Shown here: positions 1-60,109 of the stretch, piece after piece | Numbering within the stretch: position 1 is the first letter of the stretch | Layout of the letters: every line of letters begins with the position of its first letter | DNA from: Arbacia lixula | Lineage: Eukaryota; Echinodermata; Echinoidea; Arbacioida; Arbaciidae | Assembly (NCBI GenBank): GCA_963669155.1 | Contig: OZ022591.1 | Location: 18,823,422-18,887,421 of the forward strand | Length of the DNA: 64,000 bases | Reading direction: 5' to 3' | Position numbers and translations under genes: made by a program | Notes under the pieces: model-generated | The model's input: the letters and a program-made list of their open reading frames with translations, nothing else | The model's database searches: none | Told to the model about the DNA's origin: nothing

Positions 1-279
1 CGGCGCAGGTCATCGGCTTTGGTGGCTGCCCGCCGGTGCGCCCCGTCGACCTCCTCGACGTCAACGGCCTGATTGGACGATGGTACGAGATCGCCAAGTT
101 CTACACCGTCGGCGACAACGGGAACACCTGCCAGAGGGCCGACTACAATGTGAGCAAAGATGGTAGTCTGCTCATGAATTTCACCGGGAATGACGTACTT
201 GGACGCCGCTATAACTCCACCGGGGTGGCCACACGGGAACCTAACGCGGTGGACGGAAGGATCACGGTCCGCACAATAT
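1..279 (+). CDS. ApoD-like lipocalin exon (signature GxW region), 5' truncated by window
   Basis: Reading from base 3 gives AQVIGFGGCPP followed by the lipocalin motif GRWYEIAKF. The exon ends at 279 before gtaagttg, leaving one base (T) of a split codon. The frame runs on past the donor to 410 but loses lipocalin similarity there, which supports the splice site. Confidence 0.88.
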
Positions 280-1709
280 GTAAGTTGACAAGATCAGTCG
301 GAGATAGATATCACATTAGGGCTAGTGAGGGATATTTGTTGAACGTGTATCAATCAGATACCATTCGAAAGATGTGGTGCGGGTTTGGACCTCGAACCCT
401 TGCAGCGTAAAGTTTGTAACAGGAGAGAACATTTAATATGGGAGCAGGCATAAAGTATGAAACGTGAATTACAGAGGAAGGATGCCGCATATCGTCATCA
501 GATTTGACAGTGCATAGATAAACAAACTTGGGAGCTGAACCATACAGACCCGAATTCGATGCATAGCGTGCGACGAAACTGAGTGCAACTGGTCGAGCGG
601 TTGAGTTATTATTTGGGCGTGACAGGGCACGTTTCTCATCTTGCCTATTTGAAACTGGAGACTACCTCCAGAGGTGGTCCCAAATCGGGGAGGGCCTCAG
701 GCCCATGGGCGGAAATCCCGGGGGGGGGGGGGGGGGACGGGGGGGACACAATATCAAATGTCCCCCCCCCCACTATTTTCGGTCCTGTACCCCTGAAATA
801 TCATCATCACCCCCCCCCCCCCCCCCCCCCCCCCGCTCAGCGACTTCTTGATGAAAAACGTGTCCCCCCACCTTCGGGGAGCGATTTCCGCCCTTGCTCG
901 GGCCTCCTTTGCATTTACACCAAGCTTTAGGCCGGCCTAAAAGCTTGGTGTATATCGGGTCTAAGATAGACACATTTCTACTAAAACATATAATCTTGCT
1001 GAGGGACAATTTTATTTCTTTCGACAGGATTCTTTGATTGAATCTAGACCTACTGTAGGCATAACAAAGGCGCAAGCATCTGGGATGAGGACATTTACCC
1101 CAAATCTTCTGCGCATCCAGTTTGTTAATGCGTCAAATTCAAGAAAATTCGATTAGAAAGTTGGCGACATTGAACATGCAATCAAATAGAAAATCTGTAA
1201 ATCTGGCTTTTTGTGACTTGAAGGAGAGTACAATGAAACGGTATTCATTAAACGACGTAAAGTTAAGATGTGTAGACTCTCCTTGATTTCACTAAGCGGT
1301 CAATGTGAAACGCATCTTCATTAAATTTGACCCCCTCTCCACTTTAATATTCTCAGGGCCGATGGCGACGTCGGAGTACATTGTGGTCGCGGTCGACTAC
1401 GAGAACTTTTTAATGACCCACGGCTGTAAGGAGTACTTCTACGGCTGGATCAACCTCCAATACAACTGGATTATGAGCCGCTCGCCCATGATGAGTGAGA
1501 GGGACTACCGCACGGTGCTCGCCGTGGCCGCCGAACAGGGCATCAACGTCGCCAAATTCTTGAAGACGATGCAGGAGGGTTGCGTGAGCGATGGCGGTGA
1601 TGACAACGGTGGCGACCGCCCCGATGATGGCTCCGATGGCGGTTCCGACGGTATGGACGGCAGCGACCGCCCCGACGAGGGATCAGATGACATGACGCGT
1701 CCAGAATAA
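1..1709 (+). CDS. Apolipoprotein D-like lipocalin, 3' part (exons 1-279 and 1357-1709)
   Basis: Secreted lipocalins fold into an eight-stranded beta barrel that carries small hydrophobic ligands. Two exons join in frame: 1-279 (donor gtaagt) and 1357-1709 (acceptor tctcag), with a split codon T|GG giving Trp. The visible 209 residues begin just before the first conserved Cys (GGCPP) and the lipocalin signature GRWYEIAKF near residue 25. Further family marks are NTCQRADYNV, YIVVAVDYENF (the ApoD 'TDYENY' strand), WIMSRSP and the C-terminal EQGI..AKF..T.QEGC. Four cysteines fit the two ApoD-type disulfides. Start codon and signal peptide lie left of the window. After the last Cys comes an unusual Asp/Gly/Ser-rich acidic tail of about 40 residues, ending at TAA 1707-1709. 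The gene converges on aPKC, whose stop is at 10309. The family call is secure; the exact orthologue is not. Confidence 0.9.
690..912. repeat. Foldback element with poly-G and poly-C tracts
   Basis: GGGCCTCAGGCCCATGGGCGGAAATC near 690-715 is matched in inverted form by GATTTCCGCCCTTGCTCGGGCC near 882-904. Between them are a G run (719-736) and C runs (about 763-772 and 811-834). The layout fits a small non-autonomous element, and the G and C tracts could pair with each other. Confidence 0.55.
916..952. repeat. Hairpin palindrome
   Basis: TACACCAAGCTTTAGGCC is followed at once by GGCCTAAAAGCTTGGTGTA. The 18-nt arms pair fully except for one extra base, leaving no loop. It adjoins the foldback element in the lipocalin intron. 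Confidence 0.85.
1357..1709 (+). CDS. ApoD-like lipocalin terminal exon with acidic tail
   Basis: The acceptor is tctcag at 1351-1356 after a pyrimidine tract. The exon begins GG, completing a Trp codon. It carries YIVVAVDYENF, HGCKEYFYGWI, WIMSRSPMMSE and EQGINVAKF, all in the order expected for ApoD strands G-H and the C-terminal helix. The tail has two copies of DRPD(D/E)GSD. AATAAA overlaps the stop codon at 1705-1710, which is too early to serve as the usual poly(A) signal unless the UTR is very short. Confidence 0.9.
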
Positions 1710-2450
1710 AACAAGGAAGTGGCATCGATGACAATGGCGAAGTTGATATCAATCTCCCGTATATAACATTAACACAGAAAGATATGCAATGTGTAATAGT
1801 ATATAGATTATTAGATTTTCAAAACCCAAATTGATTCTCCAAACGTGAAGATTTGTGTCAGTATTATGTTTTATCCGAACTTCGTCACTGATCGATGTTT
1901 CTTAACCCATGCAAATACTTTGCAGCACTAAGTGTAAAGTCTTTACCCGTTGATCTCTCAATAGCACAGAAAGTTGGACTATATAATTGAATATATATTT
2001 ATCTTTATTGAACATTATTTTGTGTGACACATACAAAGACACGTAGAATGAAAGAAGTAGAAGTAGATTATGTTGATGTTGTTCATTTTATGTGCCTTTA
2101 AGAATAGACCATTAAAGCTTTTTTGGTGTCTTTTCCAGAACTTCATCTTTGCCAATGGATTCTAGTGGTACCACATTCAGCAGAAAGTGATGTGCATTGA
2201 AGGTGTTGGAGACGAATGAAACTGCTATGAACAGGGGAAGATGAGAAAGAATACGTAAATAAAAGAAATTGTGAGAGGCGAGAAAGGAGACGAAGAGAAA
2301 GTGAAGGAAATGACGACGAAGAGGGAGGAGATGGATAGAAAGGAGATGGAGACAGAGAGAAATATAAAGAGAGACAAAAATGAAGCAAAGTGGAAAACAT
2401 TGTTTTGTTTCAAGTCCGTACAGCATAAACAATAATTGAAGGTACATACA

Positions 2451-3092
2451 CTTTAGGCCAAAAGTTTACATAAACCCATGGAATTCAGTGAAATTTGTTC
2501 GCTTGCCACACATCGTAAAATTTACTATATCTTCAGAAATACAGGAACTACCATGACGAATTTGGTATCAAATGAAAGAGCGTGTTAAGCTCCTTCATAT
2601 GATTGGGATGCCGTTGGGATTAAACTATATGTCAGATGGAATTTTCTTTGAAGAGAAAGAAGTAATATTCGTGCTAAATGTATTCTATTGTTTGTTATTA
2701 TATTTTCAAACAACCTCTCATAGAAATATATAATCGTCAAATCTATGATTTATATTACATTCTCTATCATATGTCACCACTGAACAAAAAAGTGTAATCT
2801 AAAATGTTTGTGTTGAGAAGTAACTAGCACAAACATGAATTGTTTTTGCCAAGTTTTTATATTCAATTTGTCCAAAATATTAAGATTTTTTGGGGAAAAA
2901 TTACACCTAAATATTTTTCAGCTCCTGATGACAAAGCAATGTGATGAAGGGGCATGACATACTCATTTGTTTGATATCAAATTCGTCATGATAGCACAAA
3001 TATTGTATCAGATACAGTAAATGTTATGATGTTTGGCAAGTGTCAAATTTTCTTTAAATTTCCTGGGTGTATGTAAACGTCTGGCCTCAACC
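2451..3092. mobile_element. Non-autonomous Tc1/mariner-like element with long TIRs
   Basis: The left end AGGCCAAAAGTTTACATAAA and the right end, read in reverse, AGGCCAGACGTTTACATACA are inverted copies. Matching continues for about 130 bases on each side (CGCTTGCCACACATCGTAAA against CACTTGCCAAACATCATAAC; CATGACGAATTTGGTATCAA against its partner). GTTTACATACACC is typical of Tc1-family termini. There is no transposase ORF inside. Confidence 0.7.
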
Positions 3093-3683
3093 ATAAGTGC
3101 GTCGAGAGACGCGAAGCAACAGTACCGTAGGGTCGGGTCTATGAATATGAATATCAAACTATTTTGTGACTCAATAATCATACAGACAGAATTAAAATGA
3201 ATAGAACACGAAGGAAGAGAGTCGATTAAACGTGGAAAAAATATGGCGTCATCACGAAGGTTTTACATCCTCTCCCTTCAATCACCCGTTATCTCTTCTC
3301 TCTCTGCTCCCTTCCCCTTTTACCCAGCCAAACGGCAGGCACCGGAAAATACGCTTATTTTATTTTCAGCGAGGTAGTCGTGACCTTCACTTGACCTCTC
3401 GAACCGCGGAAAACGTCTCCTTTTCAAACTGCGATATCTTCATGAATATACCATATTTTCGTGCGCTTTCTTTTGTAACTGTATGTTGGAGGTCGAATTT
3501 TACCAAGTGTGAAAAAAACATTTCATTAAAACAGGCAGAAAAATATTGCAAATTCGAGATAAATATGTGGTTCTAATACAAATCAAAAAAATTAAAATAA
3601 ACTCATTCCAATGTCAATCGCTTTTGAGCCCCTAACATTTAGAGATCATCTGAAGCGGAATTCATTGTACTTTATGGAGATAC

Positions 3684-3967
3684 CATTATTTTTCAACCTC
3701 CCCCATAGAAGGGTCAGGATCCAGCAAAACATCAACCATGTTCAAATCCAAAATGAGCGAGATATGACGAAGTTGTGAACGATCCTAACCAGCCAATCAT
3801 AGTCCACGATAATAACGAAATTCTACCGGCGATCAAAGGGTCGCGGACTATGATTGACTGGTTAGGATCGCTCACAACTTCGTCATATCTCGCTCATTTT
3901 GGATTTGAACATGGTTGATATTTTGCTGGATCCTGACCCTTCTATGGGGGGAGGTTGAAAAATAATG
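3684..3967. repeat. 284-bp foldback (hairpin) element
   Basis: The arms of about 130 bases are nearly perfect inverted copies around a short loop near 3815-3838. The left arm opens CATTATTTTTCAACCTCCCC and the right arm closes GGGAGGTTGAAAAATAATG. The arms contain AGAAGGGTCAGGATCCAGCA, a motif that recurs at about 4171 and 5474 in the neighbouring repeats, so this element belongs to the same family. Confidence 0.85.
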
Positions 3968-4010
3968 AGCTGAAAATAAAATCGTGTGTTTTCTGCTGCC
4001 TGCGGACGAA

Positions 4011-4211
4011 TATCGGTTGCGAAGTCCGTATGATTTCTGAAAATTCGCGTCACTTTGAAGACGAATAGCTCAAATGATTTATTTTTTAGCCCAAACAAAA
4101 CTGGAATCAAATTCTCCGCTGGAGTACTGGCTTTCCAAAGCTGTAACTGGTATTGCCGTTCAATTTGTAGAAGGGTCAGGATCCAGCAAAGTCTGGGAGC
4201 TTACATATATG
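4011..4211 (+). repeat. Direct repeat copy A of a ~195-bp unit
   Basis: The unit starts TATCGGTTGCGAAGTCCGTA and ends GAGCTTACATAT. A second copy begins at 5315. The Tc1-like palindrome lies exactly between the two, so it seems to have inserted at the junction of a tandem repeat. Confidence 0.8.
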
Positions 4212-4590
4212 TACAGTTGGCAGCAAAATTATTCAACCCCCCTCTCATTTTTTACATTCTGTCATAATGAATAATATTGCAGCAGCAGATTGCTACTAAA
4301 CCATTAAGATAGTTAGCACACAGTTAATTACTAAAGAATACCGGAGAAAAAATCAAATTTTACTGCATAGGTCATCTGAAATTGCAATTTGAGCCCAAAA
4401 AGCATGTTGCAAAATTATTCAACCCCCTATTTTACACACACGAAACGAATGCACAAATAATGACAATTTCACAGCCAGTGCATATATTCTGAGGTGAATG
4501 CTGATTTTATTTATCCTCCACCTGAAACTGGAACCTTTATATGCACAACTAACAAGTTGTAACATTATGCAACCCAGCTGGGTGTGTCTT

Positions 4591-4803
4591 TTAGTACTTT
4601 GTGCAGCATCCATATGCTGCAATGACCTCCTGCAGACGAGATGAATAACCTCTCACAAGCTTCTCACAACGCTCCTTGGGGGCGTTGGCCCATTCCTCTT
4701 GCGCAATGGTCTTAAGGTAATCGATGCATGTAGGTCTACATGCTGCAACAGCTTTCTTCAGATCCCACCACAAATTCTCGTTTGGGTTTAGGTCTGGAGA
4801 CTG
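4591..4803 (-). pseudogene. Tc1-like transposase C-terminal fragment (left arm)
   Basis: Reading leftward from about 4803, the minus strand gives SPDLNPNENLWWDLKKAV, then QEEWANAPKERCEKLV and AAYGCCTKY before TAA (4591-4593). This matches the end of Tc1 transposases, where the third catalytic acidic residue lies in DLNPIENLW. The frame is broken upstream at the palindrome centre and no N-terminal DNA-binding domain or first catalytic Asp is present. Confidence 0.85.
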
Positions 4804-4819
4804 TGATGGTCACTCAAGG

Positions 4820-4934
4820 TGCGCAAGAGGAATGGGCCAACACCCCCAAGGAGCGTTGCGAGAAGCTTGTGAGAGGTTATTCATCTCGTCTGCAGGAGGA
4901 CATTGCAGCATATGGATGCTGCACAAAGTACTAA
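4820..4934 (+). pseudogene. Tc1-like transposase C-terminal fragment (right arm)
   Basis: The plus strand gives AQEEWANTPKERCEKLV, then GYSSRLQ and AAYGCCTKY, then a stop at 4932-4934. It mirrors the left-arm fragment with a few changes (Thr for Ala, Asp for Val). It is shorter because the second arm begins later in the transposase. The readable frame upstream of 4820 is not transposase. Confidence 0.8.
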
Positions 4935-5314
4935 AAGACACACCCATCTGGGTTGAATGATGTTACAATTTGTTAGTTGTGCATATAAAGGTTCCAGTTT
5001 CAGGTGGAGGATAAATAAAATCAGCATTCACCTCAGAATATATGCACTGGCTGTGAAATTGTCATTATTTGTGCATTCGTTTCGTGTGTGTAAAATAGGG
5101 GGTTGAATAATTTTGCAACATGCTTTTTGGGCGCAAATTGCAATTTCAGATGACCTATGCAGTAAAATTTGATTTTTTTTTCTCCGGTATTCTTTTAATT
5201 AACTGTCTGCTAACTATCTTAATGGTCTAGTAGCAATCTGCTGCTACAATATTATTCATTATGACAGAATGTAAAAAATGAGAGGGGGGTTGAATAATTT
5301 TGCTGCCAACTGTA

Positions 5315-5513
5315 TATCGGTTGCGAAGTCCGTACGATTTCTGAAATCTCGCGTCACTTTGAAGACGAATAGCTCAAATGTTTTATTTTTGAGACCAAAC
5401 AATATTGAAATCAGAATCTCCGCTAAAGTATTGGCTTTTTAGAGCCGTAACTGTCGTTGCCGTACAATCCATAGAAGGGTCAGGATCCAGCAAGGTCTGA
5501 GAGCTTACATATT
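5315..5513 (+). repeat. Direct repeat copy B of the ~195-bp unit
   Basis: It starts TATCGGTTGCGAAGTCCGTA and ends GAGAGCTTACATATTTC, in the same orientation as copy A at 4011. Differences are scattered substitutions. Confidence 0.8.
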
Positions 5514-5799
5514 TCAAAAAAAAAAATTGAGGCCTGTTTTTGAAGGCAAATAACATAAAAACTCCTTTGAGGATTTCGAAAAAAACTAAAAATATTTATT
5601 AAGAAACATATAATCTCAATCCCTGTTTAAAAAATTCCTGATCAGTATGCTTACAGAAGACCCCAGCAAAAGATCTCACGAGCATGTCGAATTCCTTCAT
5701 AATCTAGGTGCAGCAAAATCTGCGCGTGAGATTTCGCGAGACGAAAAATAAAACGCTCACGATTTCTATGGAACGAGCGAGCGCTGCCGATTGACTGTA

Positions 5800-5946
5800 C
5801 CCTTTCTTCATCTTTACTTCTTGTTCCCTCTCTCTCCCTTATTCATCTCTCTCTCTCTCTCTCTCGTTTATATCTGTCTTTCCTTCCATCTCTTTCTTGT
5901 CTCTCTCTTCTTCATCTTTCTCCCTCTCCTTTATACCTGTTTTCCT

Positions 5947-5981
<35 letters not shown>

Positions 5982-6213
5982 GGGATGTTACAGTCTTCCG
6001 CGGATTGTTCAGTCACGCATGCAAAGATCCCAATGAAAATGGTACCACAATGCGCGGAAAGGATAACTGTACTAGGATAAAGCCATGAACCCATAATTAA
6101 ATGTTCATACTTCAAACAAGACAACTTTAAAAAGATGGGATATTTTTTGTTTTACTCACCCTGTATATATATTCATATATCTCTCTCTCTCCCTCTCCCT
6201 TTCTATCCTGTCA

Positions 6214-6256
<43 letters not shown>

Positions 6257-6300
6257 TTCTCTCTATTTCTTTCTATCCTCCTCTCCTCTTCTCTTCTCTT
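5800..6300. repeat. CT-rich region with (CT)n microsatellites
   Basis: Pure (CT)n runs lie at about 5846-5865, 5951-5977 and 6220-6250, in a wider pyrimidine-rich strand. Reading frames here are low-complexity Ser/Leu or Arg/Glu strings and are not genes. Confidence 0.9.
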
Positions 6301-9300
6301 TCACAACACGTTTATTTAAACACACATACATCATAAATTACAATTATATATCATCATTAACTGTAATCATTCTCATAACCCAAAACTGGATCAGCCAATT
6401 TGTTTTATTCACCGAAAAAAAAACACCACTCATCCCCACGTCTACAATCAACTCGCCAAAAGGCCTCTAGCAATTATTTGATAATGGTACAGGTACTGGT
6501 GAAGTCCTGAATTCACTTTACTCCATTTGCAAACAATTTTGGGCAACTATTTAACGGCAAGAACAGTGTCCATACAGTTTAGAACAGTGCAGAACTGAAA
6601 GAAATATTCAAATCATACTTATGAAATGATGTAAACTTTTTAGCATAACATATATTTCTTCTAGAATAGATGACTGATATGATTCTAAATGCACCTTTCA
6701 GATGAGTGCTTCAGATTGAAAATTATTGTTGAAAACGATTCACTATTGTAGGAACAAATAATAACATGATATATCTAAAAATACTGAATACAAAATATTT
6801 TGACATTTTTGTTAACGTATAGAATACATTGATGAATATAAAATAAAGGTATTTACAACAACAACAACAAATCAAAGCAGTGAGCTGACACAATGAAGTA
6901 CACACAATGCATGTATGTATTGTTATGTTATCTGTGAGCCCTATAATGATAATGGAATAGCCCAGAATGTGCATTAATCAGTACAGCACTGGAATGTTCC
7001 ATTTACTCATCAACACAAAGCAAAAGGAAACTGTTACTTCCAAATTTCAAATAAGCCATTTTCGTAATGTATTCAAAACTTCCCCCTTAACTGCGAAGAA
7101 TTGCGTTACAGTATTACATTCATCTGCATCTAGTGATTCAGTATCAAAAGTGGATTAGACTCTGAATCTATTAATTGTTGCTAGTCCGACAAACCTCGGA
7201 CAAGGAGATGCCATTAGTAATGTAATGTTTGCACAATATACATAAAAGTTGAAATCATAGCGAAAATGATCTATTTGAAATCCTAACACGCTGATCAGTA
7301 ATTCTCATATGACTAATTTTTAATATGGGTACCCATTTTCCATGTTTTTTCTTTGCAAATTTATTCTCATTGACTTGGTGTAAGTTTACATCGAGGTGCT
7401 GTAAGAGTATACAATAAAAAGATTTGAAGAAGTACATGAAATCTGTCACAATTTGATATCGTGATAAACGTATCCCATTCCTGTAAGTGCTTGACATTAT
7501 CAAAATATCCTTAAAGATGAAGATCATTCAGTACATGCGCAGTCTATCGACGCTCACATGAGAGTCAGAAGAAAAGTATTGTTCTACAGGACCGTGCTCT
7601 CAACAGGTTTTGTGTATCATTGGTATACATGACTAAACATACACATACATGTACGTTAGTAAATATTTGTTTATTTGCTCATATCATGTTTAATCAGACT
7701 AGTAAATAAATAGGACGAGAGTAATGAAACAATGAATATCTATATATCTTCATTCTATTCATGTGTTGATTAGTAACATTGGAGGCTGCTTTGAGAGAAA
7801 ATGAAGCACAAATTTGATTTCCTTCTCATCAGTTTGATGGATAAGAAAATAAATTTTACGTTCTGCATGTCAACATAAACATTGTGTTGTGTGTTCCTCA
7901 GAAGCAACAAAATTACAATACAGCCATATTTTCAAATGATAAGCCAAAATAGAGCTCTAAAAAAGCAGAAAAGTAAGGCAATGCGAATGAATCACACATT
8001 GAAGGCAAAGTGCATACGAATACAGCTTGCGAATACAGCGGCTTGCTAGGAGCCTGACCCAAATACCTCACATAAGGGCCTAGATTTAGACAATCAACCA
8101 CCAACAACTCAGTTTGCCATCGCCATGAAAAGGAACTAACACAATCGTCCCTCACTCTCCTTCTTAATACGCATACACATACTGCTCTCCAATCATATTG
8201 CTTTGCAATTTAACAAGAATTCGTGGGCATTAAGTAGCATAGTATAGTACACTGTTTACTGTGTGACACTTGTCAGGCTCGAACCACACAACTTGAAGAG
8301 CCACAGCTTCATGCATCACTCAGACACATATGTAACATTTCCAGGATTATTCAATTTTACAAACATACAGCGAGCAATCACACCCATTTCTACAAAAGGA
8401 ATCAACAATTGTGTTCAATTAACTGGTCATATAGAGTCAAATCCTGTCTATAAAGACCACCCCAAAGTTTAAAAAAAAAAACTCTATGGACTGGTGATTT
8501 TTATAACCAGGGTTGAGTTTTCTTGTGACCTTCATCTTTTCAAAGTCATCAAAAAGCAGCATGGACCAATCAAATCTTGACTGGACTTTCTCATCAGTTT
8601 GTCTACTCATTTCACATGTAGCAAAGGAATGAAAGGCAACATTTTTAAGTCGTTTTACTCCATGGAGGTATTTTTGCTCTGGTAATACACACCATTCCAA
8701 TCGGGCAGTATGGAGTGTGGCGGAGAAGGAGTTAAGTAGATATTTTGCTTGATGCCACTCTCCTCAACACTGGGCTGACGTACCCAAGCATGCAAGATGG
8801 CTGTAACAAAAGGATTTCACAATGTACACATGCATCTACTGAGCCATTAGAGTACACAGCAGTAAGGTTTGTTTTTAGTTTGGGGTGAGCGCCTATCACC
8901 CTCTAGCAAGCTGGAGATAGCATCAAATGTTGAGCAGACAACAATCCAAGCCACACTCATTTACACATCACACATTCTCTATTATCACACACACAGCATC
9001 AAGGCCACATTGACAATCACACCATCACCACACTGAAGCGTCTACTGTCGTTGCACCACCGACAAATTACTTGACATACACACTTTTACAATACTGTTGC
9101 TATTGTTTTCGCTCTCTACATTGATTTTTTCTATCATATACATATATATTGTAACCAACTCCAAGTGTTGATTATGTCACTGTAGATAATGAAGTAGTCT
9201 ATAGTGTTGTTTGATGACAGCATTATACATAAACCATTTTAGTTACATGTACTTATATGAATAATGCTTGAACACTGATGCATATTAAGCAACATGAATA

Positions 9301-9704
9301 TCTATCTCAGGAACAGTATTGATATTTTCCTTTTCTTTCATGCAGTTTTGAAGAAAGTTGTTTAATTCTCAATTTTGCACCAATGAAAGAAACACGCAAG
9401 AAAATTGTTGTTATATCCTTCTAGTAAATAACCCAGTTTGTTGATTGTCGCATGGCAAGTACATTTCCATCATGTGCTAGTTCATTGATTCGCAATTTTG
9501 TTGCAGACGCACGTAGCGTATCATGAGTGTGTAACCAGCTCAGGAGCATGTCTCTAAACCAGGAAGCAGCTAACCGATTCTTTACTGAGTCCATGTATTT
9601 GCGGGCTGACTCTTTTCTCCGCTCTGAGCAGCGTGACTTCGAAGGAATCAACTACACAGACACTAGGCAGCAAGCTTTGAATAAAATTCAAATTCCTTAT
9701 AGGG

Positions 9705-9790
9705 ATTCCACATTGGTTACTGCAGTTCCATGGCAAATGTTGACATCCTTTACTGAACTAGGGTTCACGAAGCCAGAAAATGTAACCATG
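9705..9790 (+). repeat. Dispersed repeat, copy 1
   Basis: TTGGTTACTGCAGTTCCATG and GGGTTCACGAAGCC recur at 20332-20400 (TTGGTTACTGCAGTTCCATG, GGGTTCACAAAGCC) in the same orientation with about 80% visible agreement. No coding signal was seen. Confidence 0.6.
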
Positions 9791-10308
9791 AGCAATAGGT
9801 TAATATGTTATCCATGACTTTGCCATTTAGTACTGCAGTACTCAGACAGCACATGCCTTTTTTAACCCTTCACATGCCCATGAGGCTTTTCCTTCCCTTA
9901 CTCTACATGTTTCTGTGTGACCGTAATTGGACATGAATGAGACACTTACACATTATGGAGAATAAGACTACACACAATGCCCTATCTACATGTATCATCA
10001 ATTAATATTTTGTCACGCAACTGTTCACATATCAAACATCACAACAGCAATAAATATATTAGCTGAAGGAAGCACTCCACCATTGTGAGTTCACATCCAT
10101 CACTACCAACGCACGTCAACAAGGTTCCTTCACGCAATCGCACTTCAGATCATTACAGTTGTAAGTCGCTTCCATCCTTCGCCGATTTATGACATACAAA
10201 CAGCTGGCGAGAGAGACTAGGTATCATACTCAAGGTGCAAAATAAATTACTGGAGACGAGAAGGATGGGAGGAACGTTGGAATGGAGAAAGGAGCGGAGA
10301 GGCTGGAA

Positions 10309-59119
<48,811 letters not shown>

Positions 59120-59386
59120 CTAGGCAACGATTCAAAAGAAAGCAAGAATTTGAAGTAGACCAATAGATAGAAACATTCAATCTACAAACAAGGTACTCAT
59201 ACACATAGATTGGCTCTGTTACAGTGTACTTCAAAAGCCTAAGGGTATTGCATAATCGTTCTTATTCTCCATGGATTTCATTACTTTTTTAGCACCAATC
59301 CTCTCTTTCGTCTCTGAATGGGTTTTTTTTTTATTTCATTATCTTCAACCTCAAGGAGATCCTTACAGTGTCTCATTGTATGAGAC

Positions 59387-59694
59387 TAAAAGGGCATATA
59401 CTGTACTGGGAAGGCAAAAAAACCTTCAAAATGTAATTCATGTATTGTCTATTTTAGAAGCTTGCTGAAATTTATTTGTCCTCAAATGATCCACATATGG
59501 AGTAATTAATGATTAATTAAATCACATTTGTGATTTAATCACTCATTACTCCAAATGTAGATCATTTGAGGGCAAATAACTTTCAGCAAGCTTCTAAAAT
59601 AGACAATACATGAATTTAAGACCACTGGCAAGAAGATTGCTAACAATTACATTTTGAAGGCTTTTTTCCTTCCCAGTACAGTATATGCCCTTTA
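59387..59694. mobile_element. Foldback MITE, copy 2
   Basis: AAAGGGCATATACTGTACTG opens it and CAGTACAGTATATGCCCTTT closes it. It is the same family as 10477-10850 but missing about 60 bp of the left arm (the segment between CAAAATGTAATT and CATGTATTG). Confidence 0.85.
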
Positions 59695-59891
59695 AAGATA
59701 GGGTATTCATTTTTCCTCTAATACCAAAAAGAGGGAAAATACACTATATAACTACTTATTAAAAAATATCATAACGGGCATTCATTTCAATATCATAAAC
59801 AAGTGTTTTTTTCTTTCTTTCTCCATTCTCTTTGATTTTTGTCAAATGAAGACAGGAAGACAGGTACAAAAGCATATGGTAGCTGGAAAAC

Positions 59892-60009
59892 TGGGATCAC
59901 ATTCATGAAAGCTGACTAGATTAGCTTAATTGTTCGTGAACATGCATGTTGTTGAATGAACTTAAGTAGCTATCTAGGCCAGGGTCAAAGGTTCCATGAA
60001 TATAGCCCA
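59892..60009. mobile_element. Diverged MITE of the TCATGAATATGGCC family, copy 3
   Basis: GGGATCACATTCATGAAAGC on the left and GGTTCCATGAATATAGCCC on the right are imperfect inverted copies resembling 15563-15677 and 56503-56609. Confidence 0.5.
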
Positions 60010-60109
60010 AAGTACTGGCATCCGTCTAACAAAGTTAACCCCTTTCATTTCCACGCTTTGAAAATCCTATTGGCTTACTTTGCACATTCATGGCAATGGT
60101 AATAGGGAG

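Larger units (their letters stand above)
280..1356 (+). other. Lipocalin intron, with poly-G/poly-C foldback element
   Basis: GT at 280 and AG at 1355-1356 bound this intron. It holds a foldback repeat at about 690-912 and a near-perfect hairpin at 916-952. I see no other coding signal in it. Short reading frames at 583-930 are translated homopolymers. Confidence 0.8.
4214..5312. mobile_element. Palindromic Tc1-like element (two opposed transposon 3' halves)
   Basis: The ends are perfect inverted repeats, CAGTTGGCAGCAAAATTATT at the left and its complement at the right, flanked by TA on both sides (4212-4213 and 5313-5314), the Tc1/mariner target duplication. The arms, about 490 bases each (about 4214-4707 and 4820-5312), are near-identical inverted copies. 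Each arm carries the C-terminal end of a Tc1-like transposase reading toward its own TIR. The central 110 bases exist once. The element is a head-to-head duplicate that lacks the catalytic N-terminal region, so it cannot move by itself. Confidence 0.85.
1710..10308. other. Intergenic region between convergent lipocalin and aPKC genes
   Basis: This includes the lipocalin 3'UTR on the left and the aPKC 3'UTR on the right; neither end can be placed exactly. An ATTAAA on the minus strand (TTTAAT at 9361-9366) is a possible aPKC poly(A) signal. From 2450 to 5520 the region is almost wholly inverted-repeat elements. CT-rich microsatellites lie at 5800-6300. From 6480 to 10300 I see only AT-rich unique-looking DNA with no convincing ORF or domain. 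Confidence 0.7.

Noticed and set aside
583-1075. Open frames on both strands in the lipocalin intron
   Set aside because: They are translations of poly-G and poly-C runs in a foldback element.
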